Shown here piece after piece: positions 44,936 to 58,844 of a DNA stretch of 64,000 bases; within the stretch, counting starts at the first letter, position 1; each line of letters starts with the position of its first letter. The position numbers and the translations under genes were made by a program. Source of the DNA: Acephala macrosclerotiorum. Its lineage: Eukaryota; Ascomycota; Leotiomycetes; Helotiales; Mollisiaceae. The notes below the pieces were generated by a model. The model was not told where the DNA came from. It saw only the letters and a list, made by a program, of their open reading frames with translations, and searched no databases. The DNA is taken from the NCBI GenBank assembly GCA_014904845.1, contig MU119221.1, forward strand, positions 372,001 through 436,000. The letters are read 5' to 3'.

Positions 44936-47488
44936 TGTTTGGGGGTGAAGTTATTTGGGTAGACTCGTTCAGAGAAGAGTCTGAGAGTAATTTTGGTATG
45001 TTGGAATGCGATGCAAATGCTTGCGCAGAAGTATCAGTGTAACCAAAAGTGCTGTGAGAACCATAAAGGTGGCAGATTTTGGCGGGGGACGAGCACTTTT
45101 CATAGGTAAACAAAGCTAAGAACAGAGCCGCGATCACTCACTTGCGCAGAATTGAAGATGGAAGGAGCGACGATAGGGTTGCTTGCGATGTGAATCGAGC
45201 TCCTGCCCGATTTGAAGGAGTCGAGAGCGCCAGACGCTACGGGCCACATGTAAACAACCTTGCTGGAGGTACCTCGAAAACGGGGTCATAGTAGAAGTTC
45301 GAGCAGCATCTAATGGAGATCCAGATGGTGTTCCACTTGACTGTCATGTTTTTGAATCCATGTGCTAGTGGGGTGTCCTTGACTTGCGGTGGGTTAGCGC
45401 CAGAAAGTTGAATACCACCTGCCTGACTCTTTGACCTCTGGAAAATGTACGCTGAAGAGGGTATCCCGAGAAGCGTATACCGTAGAATATAAACGAAACA
45501 GAATAGCTGTGTTTAGCATCCGATATAGGAAAGGCCAACGCTAGGTGGTACAAGCTCGGATGATTGGGCCTAGAGACCAACCGTCGTAGGAATCTCGAAT
45601 TCAGCCAGACTTTCACCCGAAAGAGGTGCAATTGGTGTGATTCATATTAGATGATCTTTTTGAGAGACACCTACAAATGTTCAAAGCAAGGTTGTTCAGG
45701 CTTCAATGTCATCGGCGGCTGTTTACCCCAATCTCGAGCTTCCACCGTATTCAGGACTTCCACACTAGGAGAAGCCCAAGACAAGAGCATCTCACATGCT
45801 ACGATGCCATTTTTTTTTGACTAATGCCCTCAAGGTTCGATCATAAGTGGTATAAGCTCCGATACCTAGAGGGATTCGGAAGCCAGCCATACCAATCTCC
45901 CAAAATAAGAAAGACTCTCTCATACTTAGGATAACCTCCCATGCATGAGGAAGCAACAGCCACCAGACATGAACCAATTCCCCTTCTCCTACTCATCTTT
46001 CAAGTCCACAGAGCGGGCGAGAGAGCATACAATAGAGGCCGTTGCTAGCGGCGCGTCGAGCATTATAGCTCTTTTCTGAACCGCTGGACGACACCATAAC
46101 ACTGGCTTTGACGTCGATCCGGGCGAGAAAGTTGGTGCATACTTCGATGGAAAGAGAGCTTCTAGGGAAGAGGAAATTGAAGAGGGATAAGGCATAAGAA
46201 GTTGGCGTTTCAGATTCAGGAACGCTCTCACCGATCTCATGGCTGTGCTCGCAACCCTCCTTCTCCACAAAACCAACGACTTCCTCACCATCACCCTTCG
46301 CAGGTCCCTTTCCATCATGAACTCAGGAACCTCCTCCCTATCTCTAACTCGTACCTCAAAAATTCCATCAAACCCAGTTCACGAAACCGAACCCTTCAGC
46401 AGAGCTTCCAATTCAACTAAGAAATCGAAAAGCGCCCCCTGTGTGATGATTGGAACATAGCAGCACAACACAACCATCACACCTTCCAACAAGCATCCTC
46501 ACACCCAGAACTTGCAAACCTAAATCTGCTCTATCTCATTCAAAAAGATATATAGATCACCCTTCCTAAAAAAATGGCGAAAAATGGAAGTGGTAAGCAT
46601 CAACTCGTTTCCCCGAAGTATCAGAACCCCCACCCGGCCCCCCAAAAACAACCAACCCGAAATCACCGTCCCACCCACCACCCCCTTCTCAACATATGAA
46701 CCACAATCGCCTGCTGCAGCGCACCTCTTATATACTTCGGCTTAAAGAACCGAGTCCAACCATGCCTTTCCTGCATTCTGCTGATTTTCGGTTCCATTTT
46801 CTGTTCGAGGTTTGGGTTCATGGAATTCGAAACTCGATTGCGAAGTGCGGGGATGTGGGAGAGAAAGGGAGAGATGTGGGCATGGATTGCTCAAAAGATA
46901 GTAGAAAATATACCAATTGAATGAATCTGATTAAAGCATGACGAGAAGGATGCAATGTAGACCGGTGACAGATGCTTGCTGGAGGAGGAATATGTTGTTG
47001 AAATTCAATGCATTTGCGAAGATAATTGGAGATATATAGAAGAGAAAGCAGAAGAGCTGGAGATAAAAAGAACAGATATGTGGTAGAAAGTGCGATATCA
47101 TAATGCTCTAGTTCGGAGCGCTTGCTCAGTTTTGGGAAAGACGTAGCCACAATTCAGGAACACTGGATAGGGGTTCATAATGACATAGGTATACATACAT
47201 CACCGAACGAGCCGCATTTAGCCTCACCCCACCATATCACCAATCACTTCAAACTAGAACCAAAGTTACAATTCAAGAATGAATCTATTGTGTAAGTATC
47301 CACAACAGAGAAACCCATGATCTGAGACGCAAGGAAAAAGCCTATAATCAAAATGCATAAGCCTACAGTAAGAAAAGCCCTCGTCCAGCTCCGACCCATG
47401 ACCCATGCTTAAACTGTAAAGAGAGCCCCAGACCCAAAAATTCAGGGCAATAAATTAACACATGGTGATCATATCATGCCATCAACTC
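44936..47488. other. Intergenic; no supported gene
   Basis: About 2.5 kb with only short ORFs (up to 110 codons) on both strands and no domain motifs. Long intergenic stretches next to regulatory-type genes are usual in these fungi. I see no RNA gene. Confidence 0.45.
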
Positions 47489-49314
47489 TCAGGAGCTGAA
47501 CTCCTCGAAGAATTCGTGGAGTTCCTCATCAACCATCTTCTGGATCTTCTTGGAGAGCTTCTCGCCCTTCGACATGGCGGACTTGGTGTCCTTAATGATC
47601 TCGCCGGAGACCATGTTGAAGTCCTTCTCGATAGCCTCCTCTAAAAGTTCAATGGTAGTGGGCATATTCTTGGCGGGCTTCTCGGCCTTGCCAACAGAGT
47701 ATCCGCCAGCCTTGATGATTTGAGAGTAGTTGGAAGATCCACCACCGTTCCAGGCGAGGATGTTGGCAGTTCCGGAGGGAACATCGGTGAGAGCACCCTC
47801 GGTGGCGATGCTGATGATGCTCTCCTTCAACTTCTTGGGGGTGATGGCGGCAACGGCGTACTCAGAGTCGGAAGCTGGCTGAAGAGAAAGGTAGTAGGCC
47901 AAGAGACCAGCGATATGTGGGGAGGCCATGGAAGTACCAGAGATGGTGTTGGTGGCATATGGGCTGCCGATCCATGTTGACAAGATAGAAAGACCGGGGG
48001 CAAAGATGTCGTTGCACTTTCCGTAGTTGGAGAAGTAGGCACGGGAATCGTCGAGAGCGGAGGCACCGACAGTGATAGCTTGCTCAGCAGCAGCTGGGGA
48101 ATAGTTGCATGAGTCGGCGTTGTCGTTACCAGCAGCAACAGCGAAGTGGATACCAGCCTCAACAGCACCGTTTACAGCACGGTCAAGAGCGGGAGACTTG
48201 CCACCACCAAGAGACATGTTGGCAGCAGAGCCCTTGAAGCCCTTCTCTCCCTTCTTAACCTTTGCGGTGTGTGCGTTGGCAGCCCATTCGACACCCTTGA
48301 CGACATCGGCCATGGTTCCTGAGCCGTTGGATCTGAGGACCTTGACGGCGTAGATTTCAGCCTTCTTGGCAACACCATACTTCTTGCCACCAACAGTGCC
48401 AGAGCAATGAGTTCCGTGTCCGTTTCCATCCTCATCAGCGTCGTTGGCTGGGATAGTAGCTCCCCAGTGTGCGCGGCCCTCGAAGTCAACGTGCTTGATG
48501 CTGGTTCCGGTATCGATCACGTAGACATCAACACCCTCACCAGCATCAGCAGCGTACAAGTACTTGTTGAAGTTGCTGAAGCCCAAGCTCTTTCGGTGTG
48601 AGATACGAGCGAGACCCCATGGGGCGTTCTTCTCTAGCTCTCCCTCGGTATCATCCTCCAGAGTGTGGACAACTGAGTCTTTCTCAACGTACTCGACCTG
48701 TTTGAACATGAGTCAGCGCCGTGCTTGATAAACGCAAGTGAATCTAGATAACAACGCATCACGTGTGATATTGCCTCATCGGTATCCTTGGTAACTGGCT
48801 CAGGCGACCGGCTCGAGGATGGGGTACCTCTTGCAACGAGCTCTGATAAGGGGCATGATGTCGGAATTGGCATGGCAGATGGTCTGCGATCCGAAGGAGA
48901 TGGGATTGATTGGATAGGAATGAGGATTGAGCTACTTACATCAGGATGTCTTCGGACCTCCTCAATGACGGAGTCATCAAAGTGACCGGAATAACCAAGG
49001 AAGCTGCCAGCAATGTTGTATGTGTGCTTCATACCCTCGAAGATATCGGTCGTAATTGGGAACTGCGAACGCTTTCGGAGCTCTGTTCGTTGAACCTCGG
49101 CCTTGTTGTGGATGTCTTGCACCCAGCTGTGGTGGTCGGAGGCAGAGGCCTCCGAGACATGCTTCTTGAAGACGACAATGTAGGAGTCGGGAACCTCGAC
49201 CGCGTTGATTGAAGAGATCAGAGGAGCTGCGCCCTCGTGGATGGTCTCTGTGTTGAATGTTGGTGCCGATGACGCCAGCAGCGGCAACAGCGTGAAGCCG
49301 ATAAGCCCACGCAT
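47489..49314 (-). CDS. Subtilisin-like vacuolar serine protease (cerevisin / proteinase B)
   Basis: Exons 49314-48940 and 48697-47489 with a 242-nt intron give 527 residues. The signal peptide is GLIGFTLLPLLASSA. An I9 inhibitor propeptide follows (VPDSYIVVFKKHVSEASASD, GSFLGYSGHFDDSVIEEVRRHPD). The mature S8 protease begins near LEKNAPWGLARISH. The catalytic triad is Asp187 (VIDTGTS), His219 (GHGTHCSGT) and Ser381 (GTSMASPH), with oxyanion Asn in AVAAGNDNADSC. The C-terminal extension of about 70 residues (ELLEEAIEKDFNMVSGEIIKD) is acidic and helical, as in fungal vacuolar PrB homologues (PRB1, PepC), which act in vacuolar protein turnover and autophagy. A secreted allergen-type subtilisin is less likely given this tail. 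The frame is intact. Confidence 0.94.
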
Positions 49315-50632
49315 GGTGAATAGAATGACTGAAAGAGGTCTGCCTGCGGACTGTAATAATAAAGAGAAGCTGGACGAGTGTTGGTGGGTGAAGACAGGTG
49401 TTTATGCTGTCTTCGAGATGTGGTTGATGGTGTTGTTGATGAGGAGGATGGAAGAGAGAGATAGAGAGAGAGAGGGAGATAGATGTCAACGAAGCTCCCA
49501 GCCGCCTAAATGGACCATGGGGCGAAGCCGGTGCTAAACGAGCTAACGAGCCTACCGAGCGCTAGGGCCGAAAGCGGAAAGGTGCCCTGCTTATCGCTGA
49601 GCAAGAGTCAGGCGTCACTCCCTTGATAGAGCGTCGGACGAAGGAATACAATGTATCGTGTTAATCAAAGAATAAATATATTGCAATTCACGATTGCACC
49701 ATGTATTTTATGGAACAAATCCCAGCGTTTGCATGGCATTCTCTATCTGTTGTTGTTGGGACTTTGGTCGTGTGTTGATTCCTGGCCTCGCTGAATGCGG
49801 GCAACCCCACAGCAACGTCAAGCAAGGCTACCTATCCCACGCTTCGAAAGCTCTCATCATGCACCTGCAAACAATATTACTCGACACAACTCTTCCACAT
49901 CCATGGGAAGGTGTCTCAGAGCATTATCGCACCATTCGTTGTCCGGATGACCTTTTTGCCAGGTACGACTCGAGATAGTGCAAGGCAGAGACAGCCATTA
50001 GCCACTCAAGGCTGGCTGTGTGACAAGGCCGCCTGACGAAGCGCACGTGAAGCTCTTTGGTAGACAGTGACAGGGACAGGGACATTGAGGCCCGGGTGGC
50101 AGGCTCCAAGAATGCTGCCTTGTGGCTATGATTAACGTCTGCATTCAACTCTGGCTAAGATAGATAATTCTGGTGCTCTATAAACAATGCATCCGGCTTC
50201 TATCTCGATCAATGTCCCTTCCGAAGCTATGGTAAACATGCCCACACGACGCTGCGCCAAAGTACCAACCCCGTGCCGTACATCCTACGCGAAAATCAGA
50301 CCCGCGCATTCGAAACCTCGCGAGGCGGATCAATCATCGCGAGCAGCGCAAGATACTACTCAGCCTCACTGCTGAGTACGGCTTCGATACCACAATTTAC
50401 TCGACACGAATCAATGCAGGAACAGCGAGCTTGCATTACTTCCTCTGCAGCACTACACCGACAAGACCAGCCCCGTTTTGCAATCTAGAGCTTTGCGAAC
50501 TCGGCCTGCGGAAGATATTCGATGCCATCCACGTCTGACCGGTGCCTGGAACTCCCACGGGCTTGAGAGGGAGACCAATGCAGGAGACTAGGAAGCCTTG
50601 ATCTGGGTCTGGAGAAGTAGGCGTGCACAATA
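49315..50632. other. Divergent promoter region of the protease and BEACH genes
   Basis: A GA-rich microsatellite lies at 49451-49482, just upstream of the protease start. ORFs in the region are short and featureless. Both flanking genes read outward. Confidence 0.5.
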
Positions 50633-53600
50633 ATGTCAGCAAGGTCGCGGCGGCCACGTTCATCGACGACGGCCTCCTCTCCCCCAGAGAGCACACGAGC
50701 GACCGCGGAACTACAGATTCTCCTGAATAATCTCACCGCAAATCTGCAGAAAGCTACCAGTAATTCATATCCTGACCTCGGCATTCTTGTAGATCAATGT
50801 CAGTCCATCCGCCAGTACCTCATTGCTGCTTCGGAGACATCCAGAGCCAATGACGATTTCCGACATCTCCATGGCTTCCAGATCCTCTTAGATACCCTCC
50901 GCACATTCTCGGGCTTCTACCACCCCTCGAAACGAAGTCAACAAGATAAGCTGCAGCTATTTGGGCTCTTGGAGGCAATCCTAGGAATATTGGCACAGAC
51001 ATTCAGGGAGCACTATGGCAATCGAAGATGCTTCAAGCTGAGAGTTGAAGGCGGAGGTTGGGCCGCTCTTGAGCAGACCATAGCCAGTATCGGAATTGGC
51101 GGAAGCGAATCTGATACATGGAGCGAAGCTCAGCTATTTGGCAGACTTCTGTCTTTCGCCTTGGACGATAAGAGACTGCAAGCTCTATGTCTAAAGGTCG
51201 TTGAAGAGCCCTCACCTCTTGGCAATAAGGCCTCCAACGGGGCTACATCCAAAGATGTGCAAACCTCAAACGGAGCAGCAAATAAAGATGTCAATGCTAG
51301 GGATAGCGAAATACTAGCTTTCATCGAAAGAAGACTCGAAGAAATCCTCCAAGAAAGAGCTCTGCTACACAATGCGGACATCATACCGACCATCATCGAT
51401 TTTTGGAGGACAATGCCCAGGCGGCCAGACACGCCTACCAACCCAGCTGCACTGGTTGTCATTATGACATTAACGAGGATCTCATCTATATCTGTTCATA
51501 ACCTCATGGCCTTGCATTCCACTGGTATACTCTCAACACTTCTTTCTCTTGCGTTCGACTCTGATTCCCCCCTTGGGCCTTCCGAGAAAAAGTCTGTGGA
51601 AGCTCTTTGTGGATCTCTGATTTCTCTGGGTATCAATTCATTACAAGATGCCCAATCCCTTGTCTGTAACAAATCACCTGCAGCGGCTGAATTTCTTCTT
51701 CGAGCAATGAAATCCTCACATGCACCTGCATACATACAGTTCGACCTCTCTTTGCATGGCTATGCTTCGATAGAACTTCCAACATTAGGACGGTCATTCC
51801 CACCGCCATCAACATCAGCTGGATATTCCTTTGCAGCGTGGATTTACATTGATCAATTTGATCCTGGCTCTTTTACCACTATCTTCGGAGCCTTTGACTC
51901 TTCTCAAACATGCTTTGTCCTTGCATATATTGAAAAGGACACGCACAACTTCATCCTTCAAACGTCTGTAAGATCCTCGAGACCAAGTGTGAGATTCAAG
52001 TCTATGGTCTTCAAAGAGCACCAATGGTACCATGTTGCGATTGTTCACCGACGCCCGAGAACCATGAGCGCAAGCAAAGCAGCACTATACGTGGATGGAG
52101 AATTTGTCGAGCAGACTAAGTGTCAGTATCCTTCGCCTCCTGCTCCATCGAACGCGAGTACGGACAGCTTTACCTCATTCACCTCATCAAGCAAGACGAA
52201 TCCAGTCCAAGCATTCCTAGGCACGCCAAGAGATTTGTCGGACCGCCTAGGCTCTGGTGTGGTCTTCTCTCGCTGGTCCCTAGCATCCGCTCATCTCTTT
52301 GAAGATGCCCTCAGTGACGATTTGATTGCTGTGTACTATCGGCTCGGACCTCATTACAATGGCAACTTTCAGGACTGTCTTGGAGGCTTCCAGACCTACG
52401 AAGCATCAGCAGCGCTGGGAATGCGCAACGAGCTCATGCACCCTGGAAAAGACGAGAACTCCGATATTCTCAATGCCATCAGAGAGAAGGCAAGCACGGT
52501 CCTTCCAGAAAGTCGCATTGTGCTTAGCATTCTGCCTACAGCAGTGATCGGAGACGATGACCGTCATAAAGAATACGAATCACAGCTCCTGCGTGGTTTG
52601 AATGGGACAGCAGCGAACAACTTGTTTCAGTTGACACACAATAATGGAACCTCTGTAGCCATTAACGGGTCGGTCCCTTGCATTAACGATGCCTTGACAC
52701 GAGCCCACGGAACTACTGTTCTCACTGGCGACCCTGTCGTGGTTGTTCCTCAATCATTAGACAATACTATGTGGCGACTTGGAGGTTTCACCGGCATTGC
52801 TTTGAAGCTGGTCGAGAATGCCAACACAAAAGATGACATTGTCCGAGCTGTCGAGATCTTATTCGAAAGCATCAAGGGCAGTTGGCGGAATAGTGAGGCT
52901 GTTGAAAAGGAGAATGGATATGCCATCCTCGGCGCTCTTCTCCGCGGGAAAGTCGGTGCTGGAGTCGTCGTTTCATCCAAGTCAGGTCCAGAACCTAGCG
53001 TCATGACCAGTGAAGACCGCGATCAGCTTGGCTTCCAACTTCTGAGTCTCGTCTTGGACTTTGTTGGCTACAATCACGAGAAGCCAGAAGATTCGTACAT
53101 CATAAATCCTTTGGCGTATCGGATCCTATTGGTGGACTTTGATATGTGGCGTAAGACTGCATTGATTACCCAGAGATTGTACTACAGGCAATTCATTGTT
53201 TTTGGTGTTAAAAGCAAGTTCCACGAGTTCAACTCGAGGAGATTACTCCGAATGCGTAAGTCGTCGTAAATGCCGCGATCTCACGCTCCAGCTAATCCTG
53301 CTCAGGAATTGTCAAGAGATTTTTGGATGCTCTCAAGGCTGAGACATTCTCCCACAACGTCTTCCCTTCTTTCATGGAAGCTCTCCACTGCCTAGTGAAA
53401 TGCAACATGACGTCTGAAGTCTTCCGTGCTCTGGCACTCTTCGTTACGTATGCATACCATAAACCTACAAGTTCTTCCGCTTCCCGAACACCCAAAGGAC
53501 TATCTGGCACCCTACCAGTCCGATTCAAGCAGGGTGCAGAAACGCCTCGTCGACCAGCATTAAACACTATGCTAGACAACCCAGACATCGCTTCCACCAC

Positions 53601-56600
53601 GCTCACCAAAAGACAACTTGGCAATAGGGTACTGGAAATGTACGCAGATCTCTTGTGTGAGAAAGGAAATAATGTCAACATCCGAAAATTTGCAAAGACT
53701 GTCACAAACAAGGTATTTCTGCCTGCTTCTTGCTCTAAGTCTATTCTGACGTTGTCCAGTGGCTTCTTCACCTTCTGACTGAAGATGATCCCGAGGTGAT
53801 TGTACACGGCACCAAAATCCTTGCGCGTCTTCTGGTTGTACACGGTTCTACCTACGTATCGAAGTTCGCCAGTAGTAAGACAGGTGGGTTTGGAATCATG
53901 CGATATCGATTGAAGAGATGGTGGGATATCCCTACGCTATGGCCAATTCTCTTTTCAATCTTGTTCAACTATGATGTTGCGGACATCGATTTCGAACGTT
54001 CATTCGAGCTTTTTAGCCTTCTCGAGAATTTCAACAACAGCAAAGTTGTGTATCCCCAGACTTTACCTGTCATCATTTCTATGCTCCAGCATGGATTGAA
54101 GGATGTTCTCATCCATCAAGATGATCCTGACTCGCCGCTCGCGGAGAAGGGGAATGGGCAAGCTTCGAAAATAGCTTTGGATGTGCCTGCTACTTCAAAC
54201 CGTCGGAGATCTATGTCATTGACGAAGGAACTTGAATCCAGACGTAAGTAGAGTCTCGCGGACCAATTTGGTCTCACGCTAATTCTTCACAGAAATACAC
54301 CAACCTAAAAGCGTGCGCCTAACAGGGCAAGCGACCGTCTTGCACACAGTGATCCGATTCTTTGCCGACTTGCATTCCAAGTCTGCTGAGTTCCGCGACT
54401 TTGCAGTTTCATCTGAATACATCCGACTCTTGCTCGTTGTGCTCTTCCCTGCCATCGTCAGCACAGACGCTGTCAGTGCTGAAACGGAATTGAACTCTAG
54501 AGACTCAGCCTTGACCTTTGAAGGCGACGACGTCATCATTCGACCAATATCTCGTGCTACAACGGCACCCGCCCCAATTGTGAGGACTTCAACGGTCGAG
54601 ACAATGCTACCCCCAAGCCCGACTGCTCCAAGAGCAAAGCCTCTGAGGCGAGGATCATCCTTCATTCTGCTGACATCTCGACCATCGGAATTCAGCCCAT
54701 CTTCTGCTCGGCTGAATCTCGTCATGTCTCCCAAGAAGAAACTTAAGCAGCAGAAAGTCAGCAACTCCTTGGTCGAAGGCTTACTAGAGCTCGTGGTAAC
54801 TGTATTCGTGGACCAAGTGATGGTTCGGAAAGAATTCCCTGGCTTCGGACTATTTCAAAAGGTGCCTCCTGGTTTTCAAGAACATCAAGCATACTTCGAA
54901 TCATACTTACTCCGCAATACGATTTCTGAACTTGGAAATACTGTTCAGCTTGACCAGAAGTCGTTGTGGGAGCCGAAGCTACTTCAGAATATGGCACGCT
55001 TTGTGCTTCACATTGGCGAGTCGATCTTCGAAGGCTGGTTCTTGAGTGGAGCGGAGTCTTTGTTGGACTTTGCTGGCACATTGCTCGAATACCTGCAGCG
55101 ACCAGAAATCTCTCAGATCAAGAGTGTACGATTGTGTAGTCAGGCTACCCTAACTATCAAGGGTGTCTTCCTTCGAGTTGTTCTCCTTCGGCTTTCGGAG
55201 TTGGATAGCGCTCAAGTTCCGGAAGAAGAAGCTCTAGCTTTTATGGACAAGCTTCTCTACTGGCAAACGGTGGTCTTGTCATCTGATGTCAGCGAAGACA
55301 ACTTCTTGAAGTTGATATGCTATCAGTTATACCTGAAGCTTGTTGATTCAAGAGAGAAGATTCGTCTCGCTGCTGCCAATCTTTGGCGAATCATGCTTGT
55401 GCAAAAGCCTGATGAGACTTCGGCCATGTTCCAGAATGCCATGACGAGTGAGCACAGAAGCCTGGCTTCTGGCTTCAAGAAACTCATGGAGCTCGACAAC
55501 GAGACCTTCGTCGAGTGGGTTGACGATCAGCGTGTAGAGCTAGATTCTCTGTTCTTCGGCGTCATGTCGAAAGCTTGGGATGACTTCGTCAGTGCCGAAA
55601 ATGAGAAGACCGAGGATACTGCCAAGACTCGGGTAGCAAAACGTCGAGAGAAGCTTCGACAATGGCACTCTGAAGACCTGAACGAGCAAGATATCCTCTT
55701 CCGACATGATCTTGCGTCGGCGATGTGGATGAAGAATATCTACGCCTCAGAACACCTCAAGCACCAAAGAGCCCAACAGGACCAGCAAGACAACTACGGC
55801 TTCCTTGCATTAACCTACTCGAAAATAGATCGCGAACTCCATAGACCGTGTGCAGTCTTCGAGGCCGAATCTCCCGTCAAATGGAAGCTTGATAGGACAG
55901 AAGGACGAAATCGTATGCGTCTGCGCATGTTACCAGATAGAGCACCACCAAGCTACGACTACCAGCCGAAGCGCAGAATCACAGATGCTGCTGCTAATGG
56001 CACCTTGAAGCTCAATACGAAACTCTCAACTCTCACTACCAATCCAACAACGGTCACGCCGTCTGCAATGACGCCCGTCGCAAGTACGCCCAATGATTTG
56101 CTACCAGACTCGCAAAATGATGGGTCAAACGATGCATCACTTAATGAGCCAGATCAAGCTCAAGATGGAGCCCAGGAGAGTGTCATGCCCGAGGAAGATT
56201 TCGAGCTTGTCGATGATCCAAACGATCCAGGCGATGAGGACGGATACGAAGACAAGAACCGCAAAGTCATGCGCAGCCTACGTCACGGCGACCAAGTCCA
56301 AAATGTTTTCAACATCTCCCGGATCATTGGTCTCGAAGCTTGCGAAGGCTTGCTGATCATCGGTAAAAACTGTTTGTATCTCATTGATAATGTTTTCCAA
56401 CGATCAGATGGAGAAATTGTCAATGTCTCGCAAGCACCGAAGGAGGAAAGAGATCCATACCTGCAGATGATTGCTGGTCAGAAGACTACGGACAAGCGCT
56501 CGCAAACTTCGAGGGCAGATCAGGAAGCTAGGAGTTGGAAATGGAGCGATGTGATTAGTATCTCGAAGCGACGCTTCTTGTTTCGTGATGTAGCTGTTGA

Positions 56601-58844
56601 GGTCTTTTTCACTGATGGTCGGAGCTATTTGCTGACAGCCATCTCCCCGTCTTCGAGAGACGACCTACACTCGAGGCTTACTTCGAAGGCTCCTCACACA
56701 ACCGGAAGCACAACTCTGCCGAATCCAGAAGATGGCTGGCGACTTGAGGCGCTGAAGGTTTCTGAAGAGACACCAACAACATTCGGATCTAAGTTCGGCA
56801 GCATCTTCAATTCTTCGGCTTGGAATCCTGCTATGAGGAGATGGGCCAAAGGCGAGATCTCAAACTTCCACTACTTAATGTTGGTCAATACAATGGCTGG
56901 ACGAACCTTCAATGATCTCACGCAGTACCCTGTCTTCCCATGGGTACTAGCCGATTACTCCAGCGAGGAACTGGATCTTGATAATCCTGCTACTTACAGA
57001 GATTTGTCAAAGCCTATGGGAGCTCAGCATAATTCTCGTGCTGCAGACTTTATCGAACGATACAAGACGTTCGCTGAGATGGATCAGAATTCCCCTCCGT
57101 TCCATTATGGAACACATTACTCTTCAGCTATGATCGTCACATCCTACCTGATCAGACTTCAGCCTTTCGTTCAATCCTATCTGTTGCTACAAGGTGGCAA
57201 TTTCGATCATCCTGACAGATTGTTCTACTCCATCGAGAAAGCTTGGCAATCAGCATCGAAAGACAATATGAGTGATGTTCGAGAATTGATTCCGGAGTTC
57301 TTCTATCTCCCAGAATTCCTCACCAACAGTAACGGATACAATTTCGGTATAAGGCAAGGCAATGGTGGTGGAATCGACAATGTCCAACTTCCGCCCTGGG
57401 CGAAGGGAGACCCCAAGATCTTCATCGTGAAGCATCGAGAAGCTCTCGAGAGCCCCTACGTGAGCAAATATCTCCACCAATGGGTCGATCTCGTCTTCGG
57501 TTGCAAGCAACGAGGAGAAGCCGCAATCGAAAGCGTCAACGTCTTCCACCACCTCTCCTACCACGGCGCCAAAGACCTAGATAACATCATCGACCCCGTC
57601 GAGCGCCTCGCCACCATCGGCATAATTCACAACTTCGGCCAAACCCCACACCAAGTATTCTCCAAACCCCACCAAGCCCGCGAAGACACCCGTAACCGCA
57701 TCCGCCGTCTCGACACCTCCGCCGACGTCCTAACCCGCCTCCCTGTCCCGCTCCTCGACTCCCATGAACGCGTTTCCTCTCTCATCTACTCGCCTAAACT
57801 AGATCGCCTGTTATGCGCTACAGCGTTCAGACTCAATCTCCCACCGCATTACGACAAATATCTCGAGTGGGGTTTTGCGGATAACAGCATCCGGTTCTAC
57901 ACCGCCGACTCCAAAAAACTCGTTGGACTTTTCGAAAACCTACATCAAGGCCAGTTATCAACTTGTCTCTTCGCTTCTAGCCAACTCCTCATCACAGCAG
58001 GTGAAGACTGCGTCGTCTCCGCCCACACTCTCATTACCTCTCCCTCCAAACCCGTCGATCTCCAACCCCGCTCCTCCCTCTTCAGCCACAAAACACCAGT
58101 CAACGTCCTCACCTCCTCAAAATCCTTCTCAACCCTCCTCTCCGCCTCCGCAGACGGGACGGTCATCCTCTGGGATCTCAATCGTCTCGAATTCGTCCAA
58201 CGACTTACGCATGGAAGAGGCGCAATCGAATGCGCTCGAATCAACGACGTGAATGGCGATATTGTGCTTTGTCGCGGCCAAAAAGTCACGTTATACACGC
58301 TGAATGGGGAATTTATTCTTGAGCAGAATGTTTGTGAGGGGCATGACGATTATATAGCTTCTTGTGCTTTTTACGAGGGTATTGGGAATGAGTGGCTTGA
58401 GAATAATCTGCTTTTCACGGGTCAACGGAACGGAGTTGTTAACATCTGGAAAAAGGTCGTGGGTAGAGGAAAGGGTGGTGGTGTGGGCGATGGTGGAGGA
58501 GAAGGGAAGTGGAAATTAGAATTGGTGAAAAGACTAGAGCATAGAGATGAAGGCGAACAAACTGCTGTCGGCAGTTTGTCGGTACCAAAAAATGAGGGAA
58601 GACAGAGAGCGAGGAGTAGGAGTAGGAGTGATTTAATGAGGGGTGGGGGAGGGGGGAATGGAGGGAGCGAGGCGGCGATTACTTGTGTTTGTCCGATGGC
58701 GCAGTGTGTTTATACTGGGGATGAGGATGGCCGTGTCGTAAGTTTTACCCTTTTTCTTTAAGTTGAGGGGATTTGAGTTGAGTTAAGATGAGCATGACTA
58801 ATTATTAGTAGTATGAGTGGACTCTAATCCAGAGGGAACGATGA
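50633..58844 (+). CDS. BEACH-WD40 protein (BPH1 / LvsA-like)
   Basis: Five exons, 50633-53255, 53306-53712, 53760-54243, 54293-58737 and 58812-58844, give 2663 residues; introns are 47-74 nt and phases agree throughout. The last exon is only 33 nt and completes the final WD40 strand (DGRVYEW). N-terminal armadillo-like helices lead to a concanavalin-A-like domain at about 385-600 (YSFAAWIYIDQFDPG, HQWYHVAIVHRR). A long helical region follows, then a PH-BEACH domain at about 1840-1960 (LIIGKNCLYLIDNVFQ, ISKRRFLFRDVAVEVFF). The BEACH domain spans about 2010-2290 (RRWAKGEISNFHYLMLVNTMAGR, FPWVLADYSSEELDL, PPFHYGTHYSSAMIVTSYL, LPEFLTNSNGYNFG). WD40 repeats follow (SASADGTVILWDLN). Such proteins guide membrane traffic at endosomes, lysosomes and vacuoles. 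A frame read to 58761 without the last intron is the alternative end. Confidence 0.94.

Noticed and set aside
54279..55081. Minus-strand ORFs of 107-161 codons opposite the BEACH gene
   Set aside because: Antisense shadows of a strongly supported coding exon.
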